Source: DATFVA01 sp963745945 (GTDB taxonomy: Bacteria > Bacteroidota > Ignavibacteria > Ignavibacteriales > Ignavibacteriaceae). From it: 64,000 bases of DNA. The notes beneath the pieces were generated by a model. That model did not search any database and was not told the origin of the DNA. It was given only the letters and a program-made list of their open reading frames with translations. Below, in pieces: positions 38,950-48,133 of this stretch. Both the position numbers and the translations under genes were made by a program. Where the stretch lies: assembly GCA_963745945.1 (NCBI GenBank), contig CAVUZG010000004.1, positions 1,736,001 to 1,800,000 of the forward strand, given 5' to 3'. Within the stretch, counting starts at the first letter, position 1. Each line of letters begins with the position of its first letter.

Positions 38950-39702
38950 ATGAAATTAGATAGAAGTATCCTCCGAATAACATTTATCTTCTTATCGCTT
39001 GCAAATAATTTTAATTCCCTTTTTGCTGAGACTATTATTTTTGATAAGAATGAAAAAATAGTTGTCAATAAAATAGAAGATAATGTTTGGGTGATTACTT
39101 CTTATCGGAATAAAATATCTTCAAATAGTTTGGTTATTAATACTAAAGGGAAACTTATATGGCTGGATACTCCATGGGATGAAGCACAAACCTTACAATT
39201 ACTAAAATGGTGTAATAAAGAATTTGAAAAATCCCCAAGTCTGGTAATCTGTACACATTTTCACGATGACAGGGTCGGAGGGACAAATATTTTAAAGAAA
39301 AAAACTAAAGTTAAAATTATAGCAACTCCCGCCACTGTTAGACTGGCTCTTTCTGATGGATATGATTCAATAGAAAGCATGGACTTATCTGATACTTTAT
39401 TCAATATAGACGGAATACAGATGGCTGTTTACTATCCTGGTAAAGGGCATACTGAAGATAATATTGTCGTTTATTTACCAGAGACTAAAATTTTATATGG
39501 TGGATGTTTGATTAAATCAGAAAATGCTAATAGTCTGGGCTACATTCGAGATGCTTTTATAAATGAGTGGGAAAATTCCGTTGAAAATGTGAGTAAGAAA
39601 TTTGTTCACACGGAAATTGTTATACCAGGGCACGGAATTGTGAGCTCCTCAAAAGCTATCCAGAATACCATCAAACTGCTTAGGCAAAAAAGGACACAAT
39701 GA
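38950..39702 (+). CDS. Subclass B1 metallo-beta-lactamase
   Basis: 250 residues with a signal peptide ending 'NSLFAETII'. All six zinc ligands of subclass B1 are present at the right spacing: H103 and H105 with D107 in 'CTHFHDDRVGG', H167 in 'GKGHTEDN', C186 in 'YGGCLIKS' and H228 in 'IPGHGIV'. The first site is H103/H105/H167, the second D107/C186/H228. Length and motifs match BcII/CcrA-type enzymes that hydrolyse penicillins, cephalosporins and carbapenems in the periplasm. No mobile-element gene adjoins it, so it may be a resident chromosomal gene. Actual beta-lactam activity is inferred from family knowledge. Confidence 0.9.
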   Translation: MKLDRSILRITFIFLSLANNFNSLFAETIIFDKNEKIVVNKIEDNVWVITSYRNKISSNSLVINTKGKLIWLDTPWDEAQTLQLLKWCNKEFEKSPSLVICTHFHDDRVGGTNILKKKTKVKIIATPATVRLALSDGYDSIESMDLSDTLFNIDGIQMAVYYPGKGHTEDNIVVYLPETKILYGGCLIKSENANSLGYIRDAFINEWENSVENVSKKFVHTEIVIPGHGIVSSSKAIQNTIKLLRQKRTQ

Positions 39703-39822
39703 AGGATTGACCTTTTAATACCACAAAATAGAAAAAACCAAACTAAATTCTTAAAAGGAAGGGAAAATTTTAGAAATTATTTGAACTTTTAGAAAGATGT
39801 TAAGAAGAAAGGAAAATAATCT

Positions 39823-40782
39823 TTGTATTCAGGAAGTTTAAGAGGAAAATTAGTGTTAATCTCTTTATCTGTAGTTTGCCTATTTGGTTGTAGCCAATCA
39901 GACCATGTTGATCCAGCTTTAGGTAATGAGAATTCTAAAGTATCGCTTACCTTTGATGACGGTTCGACTAAAGATATGCCGGGTTATACACTTAAAGAAT
40001 GGAACCAGATGATTTTAAATCACCTTAAGGAAAATAATTTAAAAGCTGTACTTTTTGTTACCGGTTCTTATCTAAATAATGAAAAAGGTAACTATGTACT
40101 TTCGTCCTGGAATGGTGCCGGGCATAAGATCGGAAATCATTCGTTCACTCATCCGTATTTTAACAGTAGCAAAATTACTTTAGAAGATTTTGAAATCGAA
40201 CTTCTAGAAAATGATTCATTAATAAAAGTGTATTCGAATTATTATCCACGTTTCAGATTTCCCTATTTGAAAGAAGGAAATACAAAAGAAAAAAGAGATG
40301 GTTTTAGAAAATTTCTTAAGGATCATAATTATAAGATTGGCTATGTCACAATTGATAATTCAGCTTGGTATATATGTGGCAGGCTAATAAAACGCCTTAA
40401 AGAAAACCCGGATACAGATATTTCGGAGTTTAGAAAATTTTACCTGGACCATATTTATGAAAGAGCAATGTTTTACGATTCATTGGCCTATAAATTGACG
40501 CATAGAAGAATTCATCACGTGCTTTTACTTCATCATAATCTAACATCAGCGTTATTCCTGGATGATTTAATAAAAATGTTTAAAAGTAAAGGCTGGGAGA
40601 TTATTAATGCCGAAGAAGCATATAAGGACAAAATTTATAAACAGGAACCTAAAAATATTCCGGCAGGTGAAAGTTTAATTTGGGCTCTTGCTAAAGAATC
40701 AGGTAAGTATAATGACATACTTCGGTACCCTGGAGAAGATAGTAAATACGAAAAAGACAAAATGGATAGGCTTGGATTATAA
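39823..40782 (+). CDS. Polysaccharide deacetylase, lipoprotein
   Basis: 319 residues, TTG start. The signal ends 'SVVCLFGCSQS' with the lipidated cysteine at 23. The NodB domain shows 'VSLTFDDGST' (D45 catalytic base, D46 metal ligand), 'IGNHSFTHPYF' (H106 and H110 metal ligands) and 'RFRFPYLKEG'. The enzyme removes acetyl groups from N-acetyl sugars such as those in peptidoglycan or chitin-like polymers, on the periplasmic side. Its position among beta-lactamase-fold genes suggests a role in cell-wall change or defence. Confidence 0.85.
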   Translation: MYSGSLRGKLVLISLSVVCLFGCSQSDHVDPALGNENSKVSLTFDDGSTKDMPGYTLKEWNQMILNHLKENNLKAVLFVTGSYLNNEKGNYVLSSWNGAGHKIGNHSFTHPYFNSSKITLEDFEIELLENDSLIKVYSNYYPRFRFPYLKEGNTKEKRDGFRKFLKDHNYKIGYVTIDNSAWYICGRLIKRLKENPDTDISEFRKFYLDHIYERAMFYDSLAYKLTHRRIHHVLLLHHNLTSALFLDDLIKMFKSKGWEIINAEEAYKDKIYKQEPKNIPAGESLIWALAKESGKYNDILRYPGEDSKYEKDKMDRLGL

Positions 40783-40983
40783 TCAGCAAACAAACAATAA
40801 ATATTTTTAATATAATCAATAGTAAGGAAAGTCAAAATAAACAAGATACTCTCAATAGGGTATTTGTAAGTTGGCTCTATCTTTATCTTCGAAATAAAAG
40901 TATCTCAATTATGAATTCAATGAGAAGATGTATTAGGGAATAATCTTTTCAAATCCAAATAATTAAATAATTAGGACAATAAA

Positions 40984-42639
40984 TTGCAGATAAAAAGAAA
41001 CCAGATTATAATATCAGTTCTGATAATAATAATCACACTAACATCTTGTTCTCAACATTCTAAATCGAAAGATCTCGAGAGTATTCTAGATGATTTTATG
41101 ACTAAGCAGGCTTTATTTGGATTCTCCGGAGGGGTATTGGTAGAAAAGGATGATAAAATAATCTTAAGCAAAGGATATGGTTTTGCCAATAATGAATATT
41201 TAATCCCGTTCACTGACAGCACAATTATAGATATCGCCTCTGTAACAAAAGGATTTACAGCTACAGCAATTTTACAACTTTATGATCAAAGCAAACTGGA
41301 TATTAATGATAAGCTGGACAAATATTTTGATAATATCCCTATAGACAAAGAAGGCATTACAATAAAGCAATTGTTATCAAATAGTTCCGGGCTAGGTGAA
41401 TTCCTTGCGGCTCCGAGCAATATAACAAGAGACGAACTCGTAAAAAAAATACTAAGTAAGCCTTTTGAAGGTACCCCGGATAAGTGGTACTACTCGAATG
41501 AAGGTTTTAGTATCCTTGCAGCAATTGTAGAGAAGGTCTCAGGGATGTCATACGAAGAATATATTAGTGAAAATTTCATTATCCCATTGGGTATGACTCA
41601 CACAGGTTTTTTTGGTGATAAAAAATGGGACGATAAATATCTAGGACACTCTTATAACCGTGAAAAAGATTATGGCTCATTTGCAAATAATATAAACAAA
41701 TGGAATGAAAAAGGCTCCGGAAATATGGCTTCATCAGTAGCGGATATTTATAAGTGGATAAAAGCTTCAATGGAGAACAAATTTTTGAAAATGGATACAT
41801 ACAAAGATCAATTCACAAAATATGTTGAACTTAATAAAAATCTAGGTTACGGTTATGGCTGGTTTATTGGAAATACCGAAAGAGGCACTAGATTCTTTCG
41901 CCTTGGAGGTAATAATACACCCGCCGGAATTACTATTGAGGTTAGAGTATTTCCCGAAGAAAATGCTATGTATATACTTTTTTGTAATGAGATGATAGAT
42001 GAGGTAGGCCTGGTAAGGCCCATACGCAGTGAACTTGAAAACATAATGTTTGAAAATGGATATAAAAATTCCTTGTCTGGTTTTGATCTTACTTCAATAA
42101 AAAAAACTAATGACTATGTTAGAATGGTTTCATTTAAAAACGGGACAATAATTGAACCGTACTTAAACAAATTTTTAATTAAAACCGAAAACCAGGAAGT
42201 AGTAAATTCAATTACTACGCCGGATAAAGATAGGAAAGCGCTTTTATCTGAATTAAATGACAAAGCCAAAAAATTATTCAAACAGTTATTGGATGGGACA
42301 TACGAGGATAAGGAACTCAGGGACTATTATTGGAATACAATTGGATTGAAAGACTTTAAGGTCTTATGCACAGTGCCTGTTGATAATAGTGGTACGAATG
42401 CAACTTTTGTAAGAGCTTGGACACCAGACGGCCAATTTGTTTACAGGTGTATGTGGAACGGTGATGAATTCTTTTATATAAATGACAAAACAAACAAATT
42501 GCCTCTATGGAAAATAGTAAGAACGTCTAACGGTTTCGTCGGTTACGATTTGGTGTTGAAAAAGAAATTTGAAGTCTCGATAAATAAAAATGATTTTAAA
42601 ATTATGAGCAAGGGGATTGAAAATGTTTTTGAATATTAA
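40984..42639 (+). CDS. Serine beta-lactamase-fold hydrolase, lipoprotein
   Basis: 551 residues, TTG start. The signal ends 'IIITLTSCSQHS', giving a lipidated cysteine. The active site has S86-x-x-K89 in 'IASVTKGF' and Y170-S-N172 in 'YSNEGFSILA'. It is a distant relative of the enzyme at 36758 but has a different C-terminal part of about 200 residues, beta-rich like those of class C-related esterases. A periplasmic peptidase or esterase is as likely as a lactamase. A small membrane-protein gene follows 12 bases later. Confidence 0.85.
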   Translation: MQIKRNQIIISVLIIIITLTSCSQHSKSKDLESILDDFMTKQALFGFSGGVLVEKDDKIILSKGYGFANNEYLIPFTDSTIIDIASVTKGFTATAILQLYDQSKLDINDKLDKYFDNIPIDKEGITIKQLLSNSSGLGEFLAAPSNITRDELVKKILSKPFEGTPDKWYYSNEGFSILAAIVEKVSGMSYEEYISENFIIPLGMTHTGFFGDKKWDDKYLGHSYNREKDYGSFANNINKWNEKGSGNMASSVADIYKWIKASMENKFLKMDTYKDQFTKYVELNKNLGYGYGWFIGNTERGTRFFRLGGNNTPAGITIEVRVFPEENAMYILFCNEMIDEVGLVRPIRSELENIMFENGYKNSLSGFDLTSIKKTNDYVRMVSFKNGTIIEPYLNKFLIKTENQEVVNSITTPDKDRKALLSELNDKAKKLFKQLLDGTYEDKELRDYYWNTIGLKDFKVLCTVPVDNSGTNATFVRAWTPDGQFVYRCMWNGDEFFYINDKTNKLPLWKIVRTSNGFVGYDLVLKKKFEVSINKNDFKIMSKGIENVFEY

Positions 42640-42651
42640 ATTATCTGGATA

Positions 42652-42918
42652 ATGAAACGCAAACTATTGCACATAATCATTCCACTAACAATATCCATAG
42701 TGTTTTTTATCAATGCTTTTATGCCTGTTGAAGTTTTGGGATGCAGAAATAGGGGCCTGGTCGCCCTCACAATTTCATCAGTTAGCACACTTCTGACATT
42801 AACAGCAGCAATTGCATACTTAAGAGCAAAATTTAAAGAGGATCAAAATGCATTTTGGTGGCTGATCTCCGTAGTTCTCTTAGTAATACCGGTAATTGGA
42901 ATAATTATCCTTGCCTAA
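42652..42918 (+). CDS. Small membrane protein of unknown function
   Basis: 88 residues with three hydrophobic segments: 'IIPLTISIVFFINAFM', 'LVALTISSVSTLLTLTAAIA' and 'WWLISVVLLVIPVIGIIIL'. Twelve bases separate it from the preceding lipoprotein gene, so they likely share a transcript. No family recognised. Confidence 0.65.
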   Translation: MKRKLLHIIIPLTISIVFFINAFMPVEVLGCRNRGLVALTISSVSTLLTLTAAIAYLRAKFKEDQNAFWWLISVVLLVIPVIGIIILA

Positions 42919-43018
42919 GAGAAATACTTATGCTGATAAAGCAAAATAAATTATTATAAATAATATTCTCTGTGAGACAGGAAAGTCCCTTACAATTAAT
43001 TAAATAAGGATGATAATT

Positions 43019-43657
43019 ATGTTTGGTATTATCAATTATGAAAGCTTTTTGTTAGCGGGCATAATATTAAATTTGACGCCCGGAGCTGATACGCTTTATA
43101 TACTTGGCAGGAGTATTACAAATGGAAAGAAAGCAGGAATTATTTCAGCTCTTGGAATAGGTACAGGCTCGATAGTGCATACTGTTTTTGCTGCCCTTGG
43201 GTTATCGATTATACTTTCACAATCCCGGCTAGCTTTTGATATTGTAAAATATATCGGTGCATCTTACCTAATCTTTCTTGGTATACAATCAATGCTATCT
43301 AAAGGAAAATTAAATTTGACGGTTGCACAAAATAATTTTAAGGACCAGGATATGGGGAGAATTTATTTGTCGGGGATTTTAACAAATGTATTAAACCCTA
43401 AAGTTGCACTTTTTTACCTGGCATTTCTTCCTCAATTTATTGATTCAGCTTTTTCAAGTCAATTTGTTTCATTTATAATATTAGGTCTTACGTTTACTAT
43501 AACCGGAACTCTCTGGTGTCTTGTTATTGCAACATTTTCTTCTTTATTCCTTCGAAAAATTAAAGGGAACAATAAGATAAAATCCTGGATGGACAAAATC
43601 ACAGGAATTATTTTCATTTCATTAGGAATAAAACTTGCTTTAAGTAAGTTGGATTAG
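43019..43657 (+). CDS. LysE/RhtB-family amino-acid exporter
   Basis: 212 residues from the ATG at 43019, chosen because AAGGA lies 8 bases upstream and overlaps the alternative ATG at 43010. Six membrane segments and the family signature near the start ('LNLTPGADTLYILGRSITNG') followed by 'ISALGIGTGSIVHTVFAALG' identify a LysE-type translocator, which exports amino acids or similar small molecules from the cytoplasm. It ends the cell-wall enzyme cluster. Confidence 0.9.
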   Translation: MFGIINYESFLLAGIILNLTPGADTLYILGRSITNGKKAGIISALGIGTGSIVHTVFAALGLSIILSQSRLAFDIVKYIGASYLIFLGIQSMLSKGKLNLTVAQNNFKDQDMGRIYLSGILTNVLNPKVALFYLAFLPQFIDSAFSSQFVSFIILGLTFTITGTLWCLVIATFSSLFLRKIKGNNKIKSWMDKITGIIFISLGIKLALSKLD

Positions 43658-43935
43658 TCGGATAAGGTCTCCTTTTTATAATTCTATTTTGTCTTAACGT
43701 CCACCGGCCACAACATTTTTTTTGAATCTGCACCATGGGGATAGCAAAAAGATTACACATTGTACAGTTTGATTATTCTTCGGTCTTTTTTAGTAGACTA
43801 AAGTATGAGCAATTTATAGTATAGTTTTTCTTTGATTGAATTGTAGCCAGCTTTTTCAGGTGACGTCGCCCAGTTTTTCGTTAGCGGTTTATTATTGCGA
43901 ACATTTTTTCCAGTTTGTGATATTTATAATTAAAT
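43658..43935. other. Gap without a gene
   Basis: No coding frame is supported. A loose inverted pair (TTAACG near 43695, CGTTAG near 43882) was considered as an attC site and not accepted. Confidence 0.4.
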
Positions 43936-44173
43936 CAAAAAGGACAAAGATGGAGATATTACAGCGCTTTGTAATCCGATAGAATATTGATCTCCAATAT
44001 CAAAAAGTAATGCGATAGATGATATTGAGTCAAGTAATTATAATTATTTTGCACAAATTCCAGGAAAAGGCAAAGTGGATTTAGAAGTGGTTAAAGGAAC
44101 AAGCGGTAAATATCTGAGAACTGACAGAGATAAAACCACAAAAAATAATCTTGATGAGTTGCCGGACTGCTAG
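43936..44173 (+). pseudogene. DUF3892-like small protein gene, copy B, start deleted
   Basis: The sequence from GGACAAAGATGGAG onward matches copy A (12788-13019) at about 93% by eye without gaps, with the same TGA at 43988 and the same TAG at 44171. The start is missing: copy A has CAAAAAAGGA twice, 42 bases apart, and copy B keeps only one, so the ribosome-binding site, ATG and first codons were removed by deletion between direct repeats. This copy cannot make the protein. Confidence 0.75.
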
Positions 44174-44221
44174 TCAATATTCATTTAACCCCAAACGCAT
44201 TAAAGAATTAAGATCGTCAGT

Positions 44222-44285
44222 AAAATAAGGTTTGATTTTAATTAAAAAGCAGCCTTCTGTAAAGTATGTATCGGGCCCACGCTAC
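44222..44285 (+). repeat. Dispersed 50-base motif, copy 3
   Basis: Contains 'TTCTGTAAAGTATGTATCGG' then GCCCACGCTAC, as at 1818 and 13071. It is the tail of duplicated unit B. Confidence 0.65.
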
Positions 44286-44295
44286 AAAAATAAAA

Positions 44296-44325
44296 AACCT
44301 CACGCAAAGCGTGGGGTTTTTTTGT
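44296..44325 (+). terminator. Rho-independent terminator
   Basis: ACCTCACGC-AAA-GCGTGGGGT (one G-T pair) followed by TTTTTT. Strong. Confidence 0.85.
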
Positions 44326-44381
44326 TTGATAGTAATCGGACAGCGAGTTGCCATTAAGTTGAACGAGCGAAGCGAAGTGAA

Positions 44382-44401
44382 ATCCCGATGAAAATCGGGA
44401 T
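44382..44401. other. Perfect hairpin with GAAA loop
   Basis: ATCCCGAT-GAAA-ATCGGGAT is an exact 8-base stem. No T tract follows, so it is not a standard terminator. Confidence 0.5.
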
Positions 44402-44424
44402 ACTGCCCCCGCTACTAAAAATAA

Positions 44425-44448
44425 GAAAACCGGCTTTAGTCAGTCTTT
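44425..44448 (-). terminator. Probable terminator of the Ycf48-like gene
   Basis: On the minus strand ACTGACT and AGCCGGT pair with one wobble and one mismatch, followed by TTTTCTTATTTTT just past the stop. Confidence 0.45.
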
Positions 44449-45717
44449 TTATTTTAATAAAATCATTTTTCTGGTTTGAATAAAACTACCTGCTTTAATC
44501 CGGTAAAAATAAACACCACTCGGCAGAGCTGCAGCATTCCAATTTATTTCATAAGTACCGATAGTCTTTACCCCATTAACCAGTGTTTCAATTTCCTTAC
44601 CTAATATGTCATAAATTGTAATCCGAACCTTAGATAAATGTGGAACAGAATATCTGATTGTAGTTGCCGGGTTAAAAGGATTTGGATAGTTATTGCTCAG
44701 GATATAGTCCCCGGGCATTTCATCAGATTTCTCTTCTTTAATAAAAACCACCCCGCCATTTGTTGTACGTAATATTGTCCCTCCCCAACCAACCGCAGTT
44801 GCATAATTTGAATCGATGAAGGCGACACTTGTCAGTAAATTCAGTATCCCGCTGTTTTGAATTGTCCAGTTAAGTCCACCGTCCGTTGTTTTCAGAATAG
44901 TACCGTTAACACCAACAACGATCCCCGTATATTGACTTATGAAGGAGACCCCTCTTAGTCCATTATAAGTGGGTGATTGCAGAAGCCAATTTTGTCCTCC
45001 ATCTGTGGTGCTCAAGAACATTCCGTCGTAATAGCCATGAAAATGTTGTCCAACAGCAAATGCGTTATTGGTATCAACAAAACAGACAGTATAGAGGGAA
45101 AACAGATCATATGCCGGCTGATAGGACCAGCTTTGTCCCCCATCAGTTGTCTGTAAAACAGCTCCTAAGTCACAAACAGCTATAGCATTATTTTCGTCAA
45201 TTAAAGAGATGCCATTAATTCGATCTGGTATACCGCTGTTTTGAATATTCCAATTCTGACCTCCATCTGTGGTTTTAAGGATCGTTCCATTGTCACCGAC
45301 AGCCATTCCGGTATTTTCATTAATAAATGAAACATCATAAAGATAATCAGTTACACCGCTTGATTGCGCAACCCATTCTGCTCCCCCATTTGTAGTTTTA
45401 AGGATGATTCCATAGGCACCAACTACTGTACCTATGTCAGCGTTGACCAAAGAAATCCCGAAAAGAGAAAGGTGAGTCCCGCTTGACTGCTCTATCCAGT
45501 CAATACCTCCATTTGTTGTTCGAAGGATAGTCCCCAGATTACCGACAACTGTTTCGGTTTGAGCATCAACAAAAGAAATATCGTTAAGGTCATTTACTGT
45601 ACCGCTTGACTGGGTGAACCATGCATTTCCTTGCGGTAAAGGATTCTGCCAGAACCATTGTGCAGATATAGTTGTAGAAAGTAAAATAATAACGATAGAT
45701 ATTTTAAGGACCCGCAT
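44449..45717 (-). CDS. Ycf48-like propeller protein, T9SS-secreted
   Basis: 422 residues with a signal peptide ending 'LLSTTISAQWF'. Seven or so repeats of about 42 residues read like 'GNLGTILRTTNGGIDWIEQS' and 'VGDNGTILKTTDGGQNWNI', the pattern of Ycf48/BNR-type propellers. In photosynthetic organisms Ycf48 helps assemble photosystem II, but here the protein ends with a T9SS sorting domain ('NNYPNPFNPATTIRYSVP' to 'RKMILLK') and is a surface or released protein with no such link. It is separated from the subtilase gene by about 200 bases. Confidence 0.9.
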   Translation of the reverse strand: MRVLKISIVIILLSTTISAQWFWQNPLPQGNAWFTQSSGTVNDLNDISFVDAQTETVVGNLGTILRTTNGGIDWIEQSSGTHLSLFGISLVNADIGTVVGAYGIILKTTNGGAEWVAQSSGVTDYLYDVSFINENTGMAVGDNGTILKTTDGGQNWNIQNSGIPDRINGISLIDENNAIAVCDLGAVLQTTDGGQSWSYQPAYDLFSLYTVCFVDTNNAFAVGQHFHGYYDGMFLSTTDGGQNWLLQSPTYNGLRGVSFISQYTGIVVGVNGTILKTTDGGLNWTIQNSGILNLLTSVAFIDSNYATAVGWGGTILRTTNGGVVFIKEEKSDEMPGDYILSNNYPNPFNPATTIRYSVPHLSKVRITIYDILGKEIETLVNGVKTIGTYEINWNAAALPSGVYFYRIKAGSFIQTRKMILLK

Positions 45718-45919
45718 ATTTTTTCCCCGTTGGAAATTAAACTTAGTACAAACTAAATAAAGTATATGAACAATTTCAACTTTGAAAACTAGTAAGGAGA
45801 AAACTGATAATTAATGTTTACTTTTGAAGTCTGGTGCGGAATGCTGTTAAGAAGTTTGAATAGAAGACCCCCGCCTATGTTATTAAGCAGGGGCTGTATA
45901 GAATAAATTTAATTAAAGC

Positions 45920-48133
45920 CTACTTCATCAACACCATTTTTTTTGTTTCTGTAAATATTCCATTCTGTCCGCTTGCTTTCAACTGGTAAACATATGTACC
46001 GGACGGAAGATTGTTCGCATCAAAATTAATCCTGTGGTATCCGGCATCAAGAGTTTTGTTAACCAGGCTAGCAACACGCTCACCGATAATATTATAAATA
46101 TCAATTGTTACATTACTTGCCTGCGGAATTGAAAACTCAATAGTAGTAGTCGGATTAAACGGGTTCGGGAAGTTTTGTGTAAGTGTATATTTCTCTGGAG
46201 TATTAACTTCAACAACAACTGCGTTGCTGTACTCGAATGTACCGTTCAAATCTATTTGTTTAAGTCTGTAGCTGTATGAGCCTATCGTAAGTTTTTCATC
46301 TATAAACGAGTAGTTTTTTCTTTCAACTGTAGTTCCAAACCCGGGTACGAATCCAACTTCCTTCCATCTTTCATCAAGCGTAGTTTTTCTTTCTATTGCA
46401 AAGCCGGAATTGTTTGTTTCTGTTGCTGTTGACCAGTTCAACGTAACAGAATTTTCATCTGCTGCTGCAGTAAAAGACGCGAGCTCTACCGGTATCATTG
46501 ATGAAGCAAGTAAATATGCTTCGTAAGCATCTATCCTGCCTGCACCATATCTTGGATCTTTTCCGGGAGCTCCTTTTTCTACAGCAGTAGTCTGCATAAT
46601 CATACTAACATCTGCTGGAGTCAGGTAAGGATTTACAGAAAGCAGCAAAGCAGAAGTACCTCCAACGTGCGGAGTAGCTCCGGATGTGCCGCTGAAGGAT
46701 GAATAACCTCCACCAATATTAGTAGAAACTGTACCGTTACCCGGGGCACTTACATCGGGTTTCAAAAGACCCATCGAACCGGGTGAAGTTTCATAAGGAT
46801 AATCCTGATATTCCGGAGGCATAGGATAAGGATAACCCGGATGAATAGATTGAATATCTTCCCACGCAGCAGGTCCATAAGGTGAACTGCTTACAATTAA
46901 ATCTGTTGAGGCATTCACATTGCCGACTCCAATAACTGAACTCAGTCCGCCAACAAGTGTCTGATCAGGATGTAACCAGGAAGGCGGGCAGTTGCCCGGT
47001 GCTGAAATGTTATAAGGAATTGGAGCATTGCTTAAATTAGTACCATCGTTGCTAGTCGAGTTAGTATGCACAATACCTGCAGCAAGTTCAATATCTGTCA
47101 TTTGTCTGAACATTGGATAGTTTGGCTGCGGGCTGAAATACCATTTATAACTATATGAACTGGTAGTGACATCAACTCCTTTATCAACAGCATATTGCTG
47201 CGCAAGCCAGTAATCAGCTTCGCCACCGGGGATAAAATTCATTAATTTAGCCCTGGGAGCTACTCCTGTTTGCGTTCCATTTGTACCATCACCGCAAACA
47301 ATGCCGGAAGTATGAGTGCCATGACCATCCTGATCATTTATATCATTATTATTACCAGAAAAATTCCAGCCAATTAGATCATCAACATACCCGTTGCCAT
47401 CATCATCAACACCATTTATATCTCCCGGATCAAATACCCAGGTTGATCCGTTAAATTCAATCGTGTGCCCGTCATTATCTGCATCTTCACCGAGGTTGTT
47501 CCAGATATTATGAATTAAATCCGGATGGTCCCAATCGCAACCGGTGTCGATATTTGCAACTACAATACCCTGCCCGCTATCGCCTTCAGCCCAGACTGCC
47601 GGTGCATTAATTAATACCAATCCTGGTTGAGGTGCAAGAAAATCAGCCGGTAATACCTCATGGGATTCTTCGGTTGGATCTATTAAAAGACTTTTGTCAA
47701 ATTTAGGATTATATCTGATTTCTGAAATTTCATTAAAATTTTCTGCCAGATAATAGATAACTTCGGGAACAGCTGAAAAGACTATAGTATTTGCTGCCCA
47801 GAGAATATCAATCTTGCTTACAAGATTTTGCTGTTTTTCATTCTCAAGGTAAGTACGAACAGCCTCCTGTTTCTGGTTCGCGAATTCTTTCAGGATTCTC
47901 ACAACTTCTTTTTGTCTTTCTTTTTTCGGAAGAAAAGAAGTTTGTTCTCTCAGGTCATCGAGTGAATACTGTTCACTCAGCGTAGCATAAACATCTATCA
48001 TTTCATTATTCGATGCATCAATTAAAACCACCTGCAAATACGGATGAATTCTTGAGTTATTTTGAGCGTTTGATTCAATCGGCAGGAGAAGAACTAACGA
48101 AAAGAGAAAAATAACGGTTAGAAATTTTTTCAT
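45920..48133 (-). CDS. Subtilisin-like serine protease, T9SS-secreted
   Basis: 737 residues from the ATG at 48133, which has GGGAG five bases upstream. The signal peptide is 'FLTVIFLFSLVLLLPIESNA'. A propeptide-like region of about 150 residues precedes the S8 domain, whose triad is D196 in 'ANIDTGCDWDHPD', H271 in 'DGHGTHTSG' and S484 in 'SGTSGATPHVGG'. A run of Asp-rich residues near 215-260 suggests calcium sites. The stalk module and sorting domain follow ('QNFPNPFNPTTTIEFSIP' to 'KKMVLMK'). It is an exported protease, probably for nutrient proteins. Confidence 0.92.
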   Translation of the reverse strand: MKKFLTVIFLFSLVLLLPIESNAQNNSRIHPYLQVVLIDASNNEMIDVYATLSEQYSLDDLREQTSFLPKKERQKEVVRILKEFANQKQEAVRTYLENEKQQNLVSKIDILWAANTIVFSAVPEVIYYLAENFNEISEIRYNPKFDKSLLIDPTEESHEVLPADFLAPQPGLVLINAPAVWAEGDSGQGIVVANIDTGCDWDHPDLIHNIWNNLGEDADNDGHTIEFNGSTWVFDPGDINGVDDDGNGYVDDLIGWNFSGNNNDINDQDGHGTHTSGIVCGDGTNGTQTGVAPRAKLMNFIPGGEADYWLAQQYAVDKGVDVTTSSYSYKWYFSPQPNYPMFRQMTDIELAAGIVHTNSTSNDGTNLSNAPIPYNISAPGNCPPSWLHPDQTLVGGLSSVIGVGNVNASTDLIVSSSPYGPAAWEDIQSIHPGYPYPMPPEYQDYPYETSPGSMGLLKPDVSAPGNGTVSTNIGGGYSSFSGTSGATPHVGGTSALLLSVNPYLTPADVSMIMQTTAVEKGAPGKDPRYGAGRIDAYEAYLLASSMIPVELASFTAAADENSVTLNWSTATETNNSGFAIERKTTLDERWKEVGFVPGFGTTVERKNYSFIDEKLTIGSYSYRLKQIDLNGTFEYSNAVVVEVNTPEKYTLTQNFPNPFNPTTTIEFSIPQASNVTIDIYNIIGERVASLVNKTLDAGYHRINFDANNLPSGTYVYQLKASGQNGIFTETKKMVLMK

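Noticed and set aside
43690..43890. Possible integron attC site (TTAACG ... CGTTAG)
   Set aside because: The right-hand core GTTAGCG does not fit GTTRRRY, the inner arms do not pair, and no integrase or gene-cassette array is near.
44449..45717. Photosystem assembly factor Ycf48
   Set aside because: Only the propeller repeats are alike; the protein ends in a T9SS sorting domain and nothing photosynthetic is in the window.
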